24,445 nucleotides of DNA from CAHJXF01 sp039936235 (GTDB lineage: Bacteria; Pseudomonadota; Gammaproteobacteria; Burkholderiales; Burkholderiaceae_D). The DNA lies in contig JBDTIS010000061.1 of the NCBI GenBank assembly GCA_039936235.1, positions 1 through 24,445 of the forward strand. Direction: 5' to 3'. How positions within the stretch are numbered: position 1 is the stretch's first letter; each line of letters opens with the position of its first letter. The notes under the pieces are model-generated. The model was not told where the DNA came from. It saw only the letters and a list, made by a program, of their open reading frames with translations, and searched no databases. Positions 8,071-14,797 of the stretch are shown piece by piece. The position numbers and the translations under genes were made by a program.

Positions 8071-8100
8071 AAAAGAGCGACGCCAAGCGTCGTTTTTTTT
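8071..8100 (+). terminator. Rho-independent terminator after dksA
   Basis: CGACGC (8078-8083), loop CAA, GCGTCG (8087-8092), then eight T (8093-8100). The stem is preceded by AAAAAGAG, so the A run could extend pairing with the T run. It lies 27 nt after the dksA stop and is the clearest terminator in the window. Confidence 0.9.
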
Positions 8101-8212
8101 AGTTGCGTGGTGCGCCGGAGGCTTTCAGGGAACACCGTTCGGGTCTCGGCGAAACAGGTTCTTGACGCCCGCTTCATAGGGGCGAGCGACTCCAAGGCGG
8201 CCGAGGTCCCCA

Positions 8213-8221
8213 TGCTAGACT
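8213..8221 (+). promoter_or_regulatory. Possible extended -10 promoter of the STAS-protein gene
   Basis: TGCTAGACT has the extended -10 form TGn followed by TAGACT (four of six consensus bases). No good -35 lies at 17 nt upstream. It sits after the dksA terminator and about 65 nt before the GTG start, where a promoter is needed. Confidence 0.3.
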
Positions 8222-8236
8222 CGAAATTCATCGTGG

Positions 8237-8261
8237 CACCACTCGCGCCCCACGCGTGGTG
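8237..8261 (+). other. Hairpin in the STAS-protein gene leader
   Basis: CACCA (8237-8241) and CGCG (8244-8247) pair with CGCG (8253-8256) and TGGTG (8257-8261), with a 2-nt bulge and a 5-nt loop. It lies 25 nt before the start codon. If the extended -10 at 8213-8221 is real, this would be near the 5' end of the mRNA and could protect it or affect translation. Confidence 0.35.
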
Positions 8262-8286
8262 ACGATGTTTCCGCAGCGGAGCAGGC

Positions 8287-9675
8287 GTGGCATTTTCGGG
8301 ACTGTTCGGCAAGAAAAAGACGAAAGAAACGGGGACGCGCGATCGCACGTCGCGTGAGCCTGCTTGGCCGGAACAGCTACCGCGACGCGGCCCTTCCACG
8401 AAATCTCCGCCGACGATGTCGCCGCGTGACGTCGCCCGCGCGACCGCCGAGAAGATCGACCTGATCGAGTCGCAGATCGAGTCCGAGATCATGCAGTCGC
8501 GTGGCGCCTATACAAATTCGCGAGTGGCCGAAGCGCCGCGCGGCGGCACGCGTCCTGGTCGTGGGCCTTCGGAACGATCGAACGGCGGCAACTTCGTGGC
8601 CGGCACGCCGACCGACCTGATGCTGGGCGACACCCGCCTCGCGCATGAGATGACGCTCGCGGAGGCCGCTAATCCAGCGCTGGAAGAAGCGGCGATCCTC
8701 TATGCGAACGGTCAGGATCTGCCGGCCGTGGCGGTCCTCGCCGGTGCGGTCGCCAACGATCACAGTCCCGACACGTGGCTGATGCTGCTCGAGCTCTACC
8801 AGTCGCTCGGCAAGCGGACCGAGTTCGAGAACCTCGCGATCGATTTCGCCGTGCGCTTCGAGACGTCCGCGCCCGCATGGTCCGAGTCGGCGGCCCGCAA
8901 TCTGCGCGCGCCAGTCGCGGCGCCGGCTACACGAGCGGCGATCGTGTTCAAGGGCGCGCTCGACGTGCGCATCGTCCCGCAACTCGAACAGCTCAAGAAG
9001 CTCGCCCAGCGCAACCTGGTACTGCACCTCGAGTTCCAGCAGGTCACGAGCGTCGACGCGGCTGGAGCCGACCTGATCCTTCGCGTGTTCGCGGCATTCC
9101 AGAAGTCCAACCACCAGGTCGCGATCAGAGGGGCGCAGCAACTCGCGGAGCGACTGCGGGCGGCGATCGAGGTCGGTCGTCGCGACGCGTCCAACGCGAT
9201 CTGGATGCTGCTGCTCGAGATCTACCGGATCCTCGGCCGGCAGGCCGCGTTCGAAGAGACCAGCATCGACTATTGCGTGACGTTCGAGGTGTCGCCGCCA
9301 TCGTGGGAGCCGGCTTCGTCGAAGTATCTCGTCGACGATCAGTCCCCGCCTCCGGCACGCGTGGTCGAGGAGGCGCCCGCCGACAAGGTGCTCGGCCCCG
9401 ATGCCGTCGCGTTGTCGGGCGAACTGATCGGCAAGAGCGAAGCCGCGTTGCAGAGGCTCACTCTGTTCGCGACGACCCACGAGCACATCGTCGTCGACTG
9501 CGCGCATCTCGCACGCGTCGATTTCACGGCAGCCGGCCTGCTGTTGAACTGGGCGGTCGGCATGCGCGGGTCGCGCAAGGAGATCGAATTCGTCCACGTC
9601 GGCCACCTGGTCGCCGCGTTGTTCGTCGTCATGGGCCTCCACGACGTCGTGCCGATCGAGCGGCGTAAAGTCTGA
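8287..9675 (+). CDS. Protein with duplicated TPR-like and STAS modules
   Basis: A 462-residue protein of unknown function, starting with GTG behind GGAG. The N-terminal 125 residues are polar and low-complexity, opening with MAFSGLFGKKK. After that come two copies of the same module. Copy 1 has a helical segment (161-199: DTWLMLLELYQSLG, then FENLAIDFAVRFE and APAWSE) followed by a STAS-like domain (about 217-297, with LHLEFQQVTSVDAAGADLIL). Copy 2 has the matching helical segment (304-343: AIWMLLLEIYRILG, IDYCVTFE, PPSWEP) and a second STAS-like domain (about 371-458, with IVVDCAHLARVDFTAAG). STAS domains act as NTP-sensing or partner-binding switches; neither copy has the conserved phosphorylatable Ser of anti-sigma antagonists at the usual place (Asp-Ala-Ala and Phe-Thr-Ala instead). 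No transmembrane segment or signal is visible. Genes of this kind sit between dksA and hslV in other Burkholderiales, as far as I recall. Confidence 0.85.
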   Translation: MAFSGLFGKKKTKETGTRDRTSREPAWPEQLPRRGPSTKSPPTMSPRDVARATAEKIDLIESQIESEIMQSRGAYTNSRVAEAPRGGTRPGRGPSERSNGGNFVAGTPTDLMLGDTRLAHEMTLAEAANPALEEAAILYANGQDLPAVAVLAGAVANDHSPDTWLMLLELYQSLGKRTEFENLAIDFAVRFETSAPAWSESAARNLRAPVAAPATRAAIVFKGALDVRIVPQLEQLKKLAQRNLVLHLEFQQVTSVDAAGADLILRVFAAFQKSNHQVAIRGAQQLAERLRAAIEVGRRDASNAIWMLLLEIYRILGRQAAFEETSIDYCVTFEVSPPSWEPASSKYLVDDQSPPPARVVEEAPADKVLGPDAVALSGELIGKSEAALQRLTLFATTHEHIVVDCAHLARVDFTAAGLLLNWAVGMRGSRKEIEFVHVGHLVAALFVVMGLHDVVPIERRKV

Positions 9676-9682
9676 CCGGTCG

Positions 9683-9703
9683 GGCGCCGGATTCCCCGGT
9701 GCC
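9683..9703 (+). other. Hairpin after the STAS-protein gene
   Basis: GGCGCCGG (9683-9690) pairs with CCGGTGCC (9696-9703) with one G-U pair and a 5-nt loop. There is no T run. It may slow or partly end transcription before hslV, or stabilise the upstream mRNA end. Confidence 0.3.
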
Positions 9704-9758
9704 TTGAATTGCCCCCGCATGCCCTGACTTCGGATAGAACCTTTTACCCGGAGCATTC

Positions 9759-10295
9759 ATGGAGCAGTTCCACGGCACCACCATCGTCGCAGTGCGTCGC
9801 GGCAACCGCGTCGCCATCGGCGGAGATGGCCAGGTCACGCTAGGCACCATCGTCGTCAAGGCGACCGCACTGAAGGTGCGACGCCTCTACCAGGGCAAGA
9901 TCCTCACCGGTTTCGCGGGCAGCACCGCCGACGCGTTCTCGCTGCTCGACCGCTTCGAAGCGAAACTCGAGAAGCACCAGGGCAACCTGCAACGGGCCGC
10001 GGTCGAGCTCGCCAAGGACTGGCGTACCGACCGCGTCCTGCGTCGGCTGGAGGCGATGCTGATCGTCGCCGATCGTGAGCACACCTATCAGATCACGGGC
10101 AACGGCGACGTTCTCGAACCCGAAGGCGGCGTGACCGCGATCGGCTCCGGCGGCGTCTACGCGCTGTCTGCCGCGAAGGCACTGGTCGACAACACCGAGC
10201 TCGAGCCGGCCGACATCGTCAAGAAGGCGCTGACGATCGCCGCCGACCTGTGCATCTACACCAATCACTCCCACGTTATCGAGACGCTTGAATAA
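9759..10295 (+). CDS. hslV: ATP-dependent protease HslVU, peptidase subunit
   Basis: Proteasome-like threonine peptidase of 178 residues; two six-membered rings bind HslU and degrade unfolded or regulatory proteins in the cytoplasm. The propeptide MEQFHG is removed to expose the catalytic Thr7 (TTIVAVRRG). Family segments follow: IGGDGQVTLG, FAGSTADAFSLLDRFE, AAVELAKDWRTDR, ITGNGDVLEPEGG, AIGSGGVYAL and DLCIYTNHSHVIETLE. A Shine-Dalgarno GGAG lies 7 nt before the ATG. The six-residue propeptide is the form found in Burkholderiales, where E. coli has only Met. It is directly followed by hslU. I did not find a convincing sigma32 promoter in the 83 nt upstream. Confidence 0.98.
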   Translation: MEQFHGTTIVAVRRGNRVAIGGDGQVTLGTIVVKATALKVRRLYQGKILTGFAGSTADAFSLLDRFEAKLEKHQGNLQRAAVELAKDWRTDRVLRRLEAMLIVADREHTYQITGNGDVLEPEGGVTAIGSGGVYALSAAKALVDNTELEPADIVKKALTIAADLCIYTNHSHVIETLE

Positions 10296-10330
10296 TGTTC
10301 GACTTCTCAGCTCCCACGGAACCACGCCGC

Positions 10331-11686
10331 ATGTCACAGTCATTGACCCCCGCCGAGATCGTCGCCGAACTCGACAAGCACATCGTCGGCCAGAAGAACG
10401 CCAAGCACGCGGTCGCGGTTGCGCTGCGCAACCGCTGGAGACGACAGCAGGTCGCCGAACCGTTGCGCCACGAGATCACGCCGAAGAACATCCTGATGAT
10501 CGGTCCGACTGGCGTCGGCAAGACGGAGATCGCGCGACGTCTCGCGCGGCTGGCCGATGCACCGTTCGTGAAGGTCGAGGCGACCAAGTTCACCGAGGTC
10601 GGCTATGTCGGCCGCGACGTCGACACGATCATCCGCGACCTCGTCGAGACCGCGGTCAAGGAAACCCGCGAGGCCGCGACGAAGAAGGTCCGCGAGCGCG
10701 CCGTGGACGCAGCCGAAGAACGCCTGCTCGACGCGTTGCTGCCGCCGGCGCGCGACGTCGGCTTCACCGCACCGCCGGCCTCGCCCGATCCCGAGCACAG
10801 CAGCGACAGCAACACGCGCCAGAAATTTCGCAAGAAGCTGCGCGAAGGCGATCTCGACGAAAAGGAGATCGAGATCGACATCGCGTTGCCGACGTCGAAC
10901 ATGGAAATCATGGCGCCCCCCGGCATGGAAGAGATGACCGAACAGATCCGCGGGATGTTCCAGAACATCGGGTCGAACAAGGGTCGCAAGACGCGCAAGC
11001 TGAAGGTCAGCGAGGCGCGCAAGTTGCTGATCGACGAAGAGGCCGCCAAGCTGGTCAACGAGGAAGACCTCAAGCTGCAGGCGGTGCAGAACGTCGAGCA
11101 GAACGGCATCGTGTTCCTCGACGAGATCGACAAGATCGCGTCGCGTCAGGAGTACGGCGGCGCCGACGTGTCGCGCCAGGGCGTGCAGCGCGACCTGCTG
11201 CCGCTGGTCGAAGGCACGACCGTGTCGACGAAGTACGGGATGATCAAGACGGATCACATCCTGTTCATCGCGTCGGGCGCGTTCCACCTCGCCAAGCCGA
11301 GCGACCTGATCCCCGAGCTGCAGGGACGTTTCCCGATCCGGGTCGAGCTCGAGTCGCTCTCGGTCGACGACTTCGAACGCATCCTCACGCAGACGGACGC
11401 GGCGTTGACGAAGCAGTATCTCGCGTTGCTCGAGACCGAGGACGTCAAGCTCGACTTCACGCCGGAAGGCATCCGCCGTCTCGCCGAGATCGCGTTCTCG
11501 GTCAATGAACGCACCGAGAACATCGGCGCGCGTCGCCTGTACACGGTGATGGAGCGGCTGCTCGAGGACCTGTCGTTCGAGGCGACCGGACTCGCCGGCC
11601 AGACGGTCGTGATCGACGGCGCTTTTGTGGACGAGCGCCTGTCCGCGCTGTCGAAGAGCGAGGACCTTGCGCGGTACGTGCTCTGA
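10331..11686 (+). CDS. hslU: ATP-dependent protease HslVU, ATPase/unfoldase subunit
   Basis: AAA+ ATPase that recognises, unfolds and threads substrates into HslV. From ATG at 10331 it has 451 residues (E. coli 443). Visible are Walker A GPTGVGKT (58-65), the pore loop GYVG (91-94, same numbers as E. coli), a charged intermediate domain with KKLREGDLDEKEIEID and IMAPPGMEEM, Walker B in GIVFLDEIDK, GVQRDLLPLVEG, and sensor 2 in ENIGARRL. It ends DLARYVL, the C-terminal tail that inserts into HslV. An alternative ATG at 10295 overlaps the hslV stop by one base (TAATG) and adds 12 residues without family counterpart. Family alignment favours 10331; coupling to hslV favours 10295. Confidence 0.97.
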   Translation: MSQSLTPAEIVAELDKHIVGQKNAKHAVAVALRNRWRRQQVAEPLRHEITPKNILMIGPTGVGKTEIARRLARLADAPFVKVEATKFTEVGYVGRDVDTIIRDLVETAVKETREAATKKVRERAVDAAEERLLDALLPPARDVGFTAPPASPDPEHSSDSNTRQKFRKKLREGDLDEKEIEIDIALPTSNMEIMAPPGMEEMTEQIRGMFQNIGSNKGRKTRKLKVSEARKLLIDEEAAKLVNEEDLKLQAVQNVEQNGIVFLDEIDKIASRQEYGGADVSRQGVQRDLLPLVEGTTVSTKYGMIKTDHILFIASGAFHLAKPSDLIPELQGRFPIRVELESLSVDDFERILTQTDAALTKQYLALLETEDVKLDFTPEGIRRLAEIAFSVNERTENIGARRLYTVMERLLEDLSFEATGLAGQTVVIDGAFVDERLSALSKSEDLARYVL

Positions 11687-11708
11687 TCTCTGTCGCTTCA
11701 GTTCAATA

Positions 11709-11738
11709 GGTCAACCCGGCGAAGGCCGGGACCCGACC
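11709..11738. repeat. REP-like palindrome between convergent genes, possible two-way terminator
   Basis: CCCGGC (11715-11720), loop GAAG, GCCGGG (11725-11730), flanked by an outer pair GGTC (11709-11712) and GACC (11735-11738). It occupies the 56-nt gap between the ends of hslU and the BtuF-like gene. The core CCCGGCGAAGGCCGGG resembles palindromic intergenic elements common in GC-rich proteobacteria. No T run is present on either side. Confidence 0.5.
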
Positions 11739-11742
11739 TTCT

Positions 11743-12567
11743 TCAGCAACCCGGTCCGAGCCTCCCCAGATACTCTAGTCCGGCGATCGCGCGGCTGCCG
11801 TACCACGACAGCATTTCGCCATCGACCAGCCGCACCCGCGGTCCGATGGCGGCTTCGAGCGACGCGACGTGGCTCGCGTCGAATCGGTACGGTTCCGTCG
11901 ACAACAGGACCAGGTCGGCATCGCGCGCCGCGCGTTGCAGGTCGATCGCCGGATAACGCGGCGACGAAGGCGTCGTCGAATCGATCGCGTCGCCGACATC
12001 GCCCTGCCGCCAGCCGATCATGTCGAGCATCGCCGCGATGTAGGTGTCACGTGCGATCGTCATCCACGGGTCCTTCCAGATCAGATACAGCACGCGGCGC
12101 TGCGGCCATCGGCCGCTCGCGCGCATCTGCTCGAGCGGACGCCATGCCGCTTCGAAGCGGGCGGTCAGCAGATCCGCCTCGCGCTCGCATGCGAACACAT
12201 GACCGAACAGCCGGTACAGCGCGAGATTGTCGCGCGGCTCTTGCGGATGCGTGACGATCACATTCGGCACGATCTGCGCGAGCGCATCGACCGTCGGTTT
12301 CTCGTTCTCGTCGATGTTGACGACCAGATGCGTCGGCGCGAGCTTGCGGATCTTCTCGACGTTGACGGTCTTCGTCCCGCCGACCTTCGGGATACGGTCG
12401 ACCACACCGGCCGGATGGATGCAGTACCCGGTCCGCCCGACGATCGCTTCAGCGAGTCCGAGGTCACACAGCAACTCGGTCAGCGACGGAACCAGTGAGA
12501 CGATGCGCAACTTCGTACGGTCATCGCAGCGTCGATGCAGCATCCCGCGCGCGTCGGCGATCGTCAC
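11743..12567 (-). CDS. BtuF-like helical-backbone metal-receptor (cobalamin-binding-like) protein, no signal peptide
   Basis: A protein of the class III periplasmic-binding fold (BtuF/FhuD type), 274 residues from GTG at 12567. It shows RIVSLVPSLTELLCDLGL at the start of the first lobe, a mid region with VGRTGYCIHP and KVGGTKTVNVEKI, the second lobe with VLYLIWKDPWMTIARDTYI, and the end LVDGEMLSWYGSRAIAGLEYL. These segments fit a widespread cytosolic-looking branch of the family rather than the vitamin B12 transporter component itself: no signal peptide or lipobox precedes the fold and no btuCD-like genes are near. The GTG overlaps the SDR stop by 4 nt (GTGA); Met at 12543 is an alternative start. 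The ligand is unknown; a corrinoid or metal chelate is inference from the fold. Confidence 0.82.
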   Translation of the reverse strand: MTIADARGMLHRRCDDRTKLRIVSLVPSLTELLCDLGLAEAIVGRTGYCIHPAGVVDRIPKVGGTKTVNVEKIRKLAPTHLVVNIDENEKPTVDALAQIVPNVIVTHPQEPRDNLALYRLFGHVFACEREADLLTARFEAAWRPLEQMRASGRWPQRRVLYLIWKDPWMTIARDTYIAAMLDMIGWRQGDVGDAIDSTTPSSPRYPAIDLQRAARDADLVLLSTEPYRFDASHVASLEAAIGPRVRLVDGEMLSWYGSRAIAGLEYLGRLGPGC

Positions 12568-13340
12568 GGCCGCAGCTTCGGTTTGCGGCCGCGACCGGCG
12601 AGTGCCGCGTCGAACCACGCGTCGGGCAGGATGCGCAACAACCGCGCGACCCAGGCCATCTGCCAAGGGATCACCGCGAAACTGCGACCCGCATCGATCA
12701 CGTGCAGCGCCCGTGCGGCGAACGCGTCGACGTCCATCAGGAACGGCATCGGATACGGATTGCCGACCGTCATCGGCGTGTCGATGAAGCCTGGCGCGAC
12801 GATCACCACGCGAATCGGACTGCCGCGCAACTCGATCCGCAGGCTCTCGGCGTAAGCGATCACTGCGGCTTTAGACGCGCTGTACGCGCCGCTGCCGGGG
12901 ATGCCGCGGATCCCGGCCACGCTGGCGATCACGACCAGCCTGAACCCGCCCGGCGTCGGTGCCGCCGCCTTCATGGCGGCGATGAACGGGCCGAAGGTCG
13001 CGACGGTCGCAATCAGGTTGGTCTCGACGATCCGGCGAAACGCGGCGAGGTCGTCGGGATCGCTCGTGTCGGTGCCGCCGGAGATGCCGGCGTTCGCGAT
13101 GACGATATCGGGCAAGCCGGATTCGGCGATCGAGCGTCGCGCGACGTCGGCGAGCGCCTGCGCATCGGTCACGTCGACCGCGTGGCAGCGATGCGAGGCC
13201 GGTCGTGGCAGCCGATGCCGCAGCGCTTCGAGCACATCGAGACGACGCGACAGCAGCGTGCAGTCGTCGCCACGCGCGGCACACGCCCTGAGCAGCGCGG
13301 CGCCGATGCCGCTCGACGCGCCGGTGATGAAGACCTTCAT
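12564..13340 (-). CDS. Short-chain dehydrogenase/reductase (SDR)
   Basis: A classical SDR oxidoreductase of 258 residues. The NAD(P)-binding glycine motif TGASSGIG is at 6-13, NAG at 83-85, and the catalytic Ser140, Tyr153 and Lys157 in IASVAGIRG and YSASKAA. The Arg pair in LLSRRLDVLEAL after the second strand suggests NADPH preference. APGFIDTPMT follows as in the family. The C-terminus is basic and lacks a membrane segment. Its substrate cannot be read from the sequence. It starts 28 nt after dsbA and overlaps the BtuF-like gene by 4 nt, so it is very likely co-transcribed with both. Confidence 0.9.
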   Translation of the reverse strand: MKVFITGASSGIGAALLRACAARGDDCTLLSRRLDVLEALRHRLPRPASHRCHAVDVTDAQALADVARRSIAESGLPDIVIANAGISGGTDTSDPDDLAAFRRIVETNLIATVATFGPFIAAMKAAAPTPGGFRLVVIASVAGIRGIPGSGAYSASKAAVIAYAESLRIELRGSPIRVVIVAPGFIDTPMTVGNPYPMPFLMDVDAFAARALHVIDAGRSFAVIPWQMAWVARLLRILPDAWFDAALAGRGRKPKLRP

Positions 13341-13368
13341 CGCGCGCGACGCGCCGCCGACGGTCCGC

Positions 13369-14013
13369 CTATTTTTCGGCGAGGGCGCGCGCGAGAAACT
13401 GGTCGGCGTAGCTGATCGTGCGGCTATCGACGGTTACGGAATACTTGCCGCCGATGCCGAGCGTCGGTACGCCGGTGACGCCGTAGGCCACCGCCATCTG
13501 GTTGCCGCGTGCCAGGCGGGTCTGAACCGTGAACGAGTTCAGCGTGTCGACGAACTTCTTCTTGTCGATGCCGTACTTCGCGGCCCAGTCGGCCATCGTG
13601 CCGACGTCCGGCGTGGCCGACAGCGAGTGGTCGGCGTGGATCGCGGCGAACACCTTGCCGCGTAGTTCCTTCTCCCTGCCGAGCACGTCGAGGGTGTAGT
13701 AGAGCTTCTGCAGGCTCGACTCGCTGGCCCGGAACCCGAGCGGAATCGGCACGTACACCATCGTCACCTTGGCCTCGTTGCGCTTCGACCAGTCGGTCAT
13801 GGTCGGCTCGAATTCGTTGCAGTGCGGGCACCAGTAACCGAAGAACTCGATTACCTCGACCTTGCCCGGCGCGGCCGTGGTGGGCTGCGCGGGCTTCACG
13901 ACCGTGTAGTTGACTCCTTCACGCGGCGCCGGAACCTGGGCCAGGACCGTCGCGGTGGAGAGGGATGCCACCAGCGCGAACGCGGCGCGGGAGAGGAGCG
14001 AACGAGCAATCAT
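13369..14013 (-). CDS. dsbA: Thiol:disulfide interchange protein DsbA
   Basis: Periplasmic oxidase that introduces disulfide bonds into exported proteins and is re-oxidised by DsbB. It has 214 residues from ATG at 14013 with a signal peptide cleaved after about residue 25 (VLA before QVPAP). The thioredoxin fold carries the active site Cys62-Pro-His-Cys65 in GYWCPHCNEFEP, the classic DsbA dipeptide, and the cis-proline Pro183 in GVTGVPTLGIGG, with the helical insertion between them. The open frame continues upstream to 14139, but Met at 14013 starts a proper signal sequence. It follows the SPOR-protein gene after 122 nt, so a separate promoter there is possible though none stands out. Confidence 0.95.
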   Translation of the reverse strand: MIARSLLSRAAFALVASLSTATVLAQVPAPREGVNYTVVKPAQPTTAAPGKVEVIEFFGYWCPHCNEFEPTMTDWSKRNEAKVTMVYVPIPLGFRASESSLQKLYYTLDVLGREKELRGKVFAAIHADHSLSATPDVGTMADWAAKYGIDKKKFVDTLNSFTVQTRLARGNQMAVAYGVTGVPTLGIGGKYSVTVDSRTISYADQFLARALAEK

Positions 14014-14135
14014 GCGGGATCCAGACAAGAGTGGGAGAGGGTGCGGCGTGTGACCGCATGCAATCGCGAAAGTGCGCGCAGCGGACGCCGATGGCAGGAA
14101 TACAACGGCCGACCGAGGCATCGGGCGGACAGCGA

Positions 14136-14732
14136 TCACTTGCCCGGAGCGACCATCGTGGCTTCGATACCGTTCTCGATCAGCCGCTTCCGGGCGCGGT
14201 CGAGTTCCTGGATACCGCCGTAGGGACCGAGACGGACGCGGAAGATTCTGCCGCCTTCGCGTTCGCCCTGGACGACGCGCGAATCGAAGCCGAGCAGCGC
14301 GAGACGGCCGCGCATGCTCTCGGCATCTTCGGCGTTGCTGAACGCGCCGGCCTGCAACATCGTGATGCCGGTCGCCGGTTTCGACAGATCGACCACCGGC
14401 GCCCGGCCGTCGGCGCCCGGCGCGACGTTCGGCGGCGGTGGCGCGATCACGGTGTTATCGGACGAGGACGCGGACGGCGACGACCGAGTCGCACCGGGGG
14501 AGGTGTCCTTCGCATACATCCCGCGGTTCGGGTCGGGCAGCTTCGCGCCTTCCGGCTCGATCGGCGCCGCGGCACGCGGCGCCTTGTTGACGAACGGTAC
14601 GGTCGCCTTCGTCACGAACAGCGCGACCCCTGCCGCGATGGCCAGGCCGATGACGATGCCGACGATCATGCCGATCATCGTGGTGCCCCGTTGCCTGTGC
14701 AGGCTGAACGGCGGTGTGACGCGACGGGACAT
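14136..14732 (-). CDS. SPOR-domain membrane protein
   Basis: A 198-residue bitopic inner-membrane protein. A short basic cytoplasmic tail (1-18) is followed by one transmembrane helix (about 19-41), a Pro/Ala/Ser-rich periplasmic linker (45-120), and a C-terminal SPOR domain (about 123-196) with MLQAGAFSNAEDAESMRGRL, FRVRLGPYGG and ARKRLIENGIEATMV. SPOR domains bind septal peptidoglycan lacking stem peptides, so a role at the division site, FtsN-like, is likely but not shown. GAGGAGAG lies just before ATG at 14732 and fixes the start; the frame is open far upstream through argS, which is not coding. The argS-SPOR-dsbA order is common in Burkholderiales. Confidence 0.92.
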   Translation of the reverse strand: MSRRVTPPFSLHRQRGTTMIGMIVGIVIGLAIAAGVALFVTKATVPFVNKAPRAAAPIEPEGAKLPDPNRGMYAKDTSPGATRSSPSASSSDNTVIAPPPPNVAPGADGRAPVVDLSKPATGITMLQAGAFSNAEDAESMRGRLALLGFDSRVVQGEREGGRIFRVRLGPYGGIQELDRARKRLIENGIEATMVAPGK

Positions 14733-14797
14733 GCGACCACTCTCCTCGGGGATGCTGCGGTGCGCCGCAGGTTTACGGACAGCGACGGCGTGTACGG

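Noticed and set aside
9704..9758. A sigma32 promoter before hslV around TTGAAT
   Set aside because: TTGAAT is present, but no CCCCAT-like -10 lies at the right spacing.
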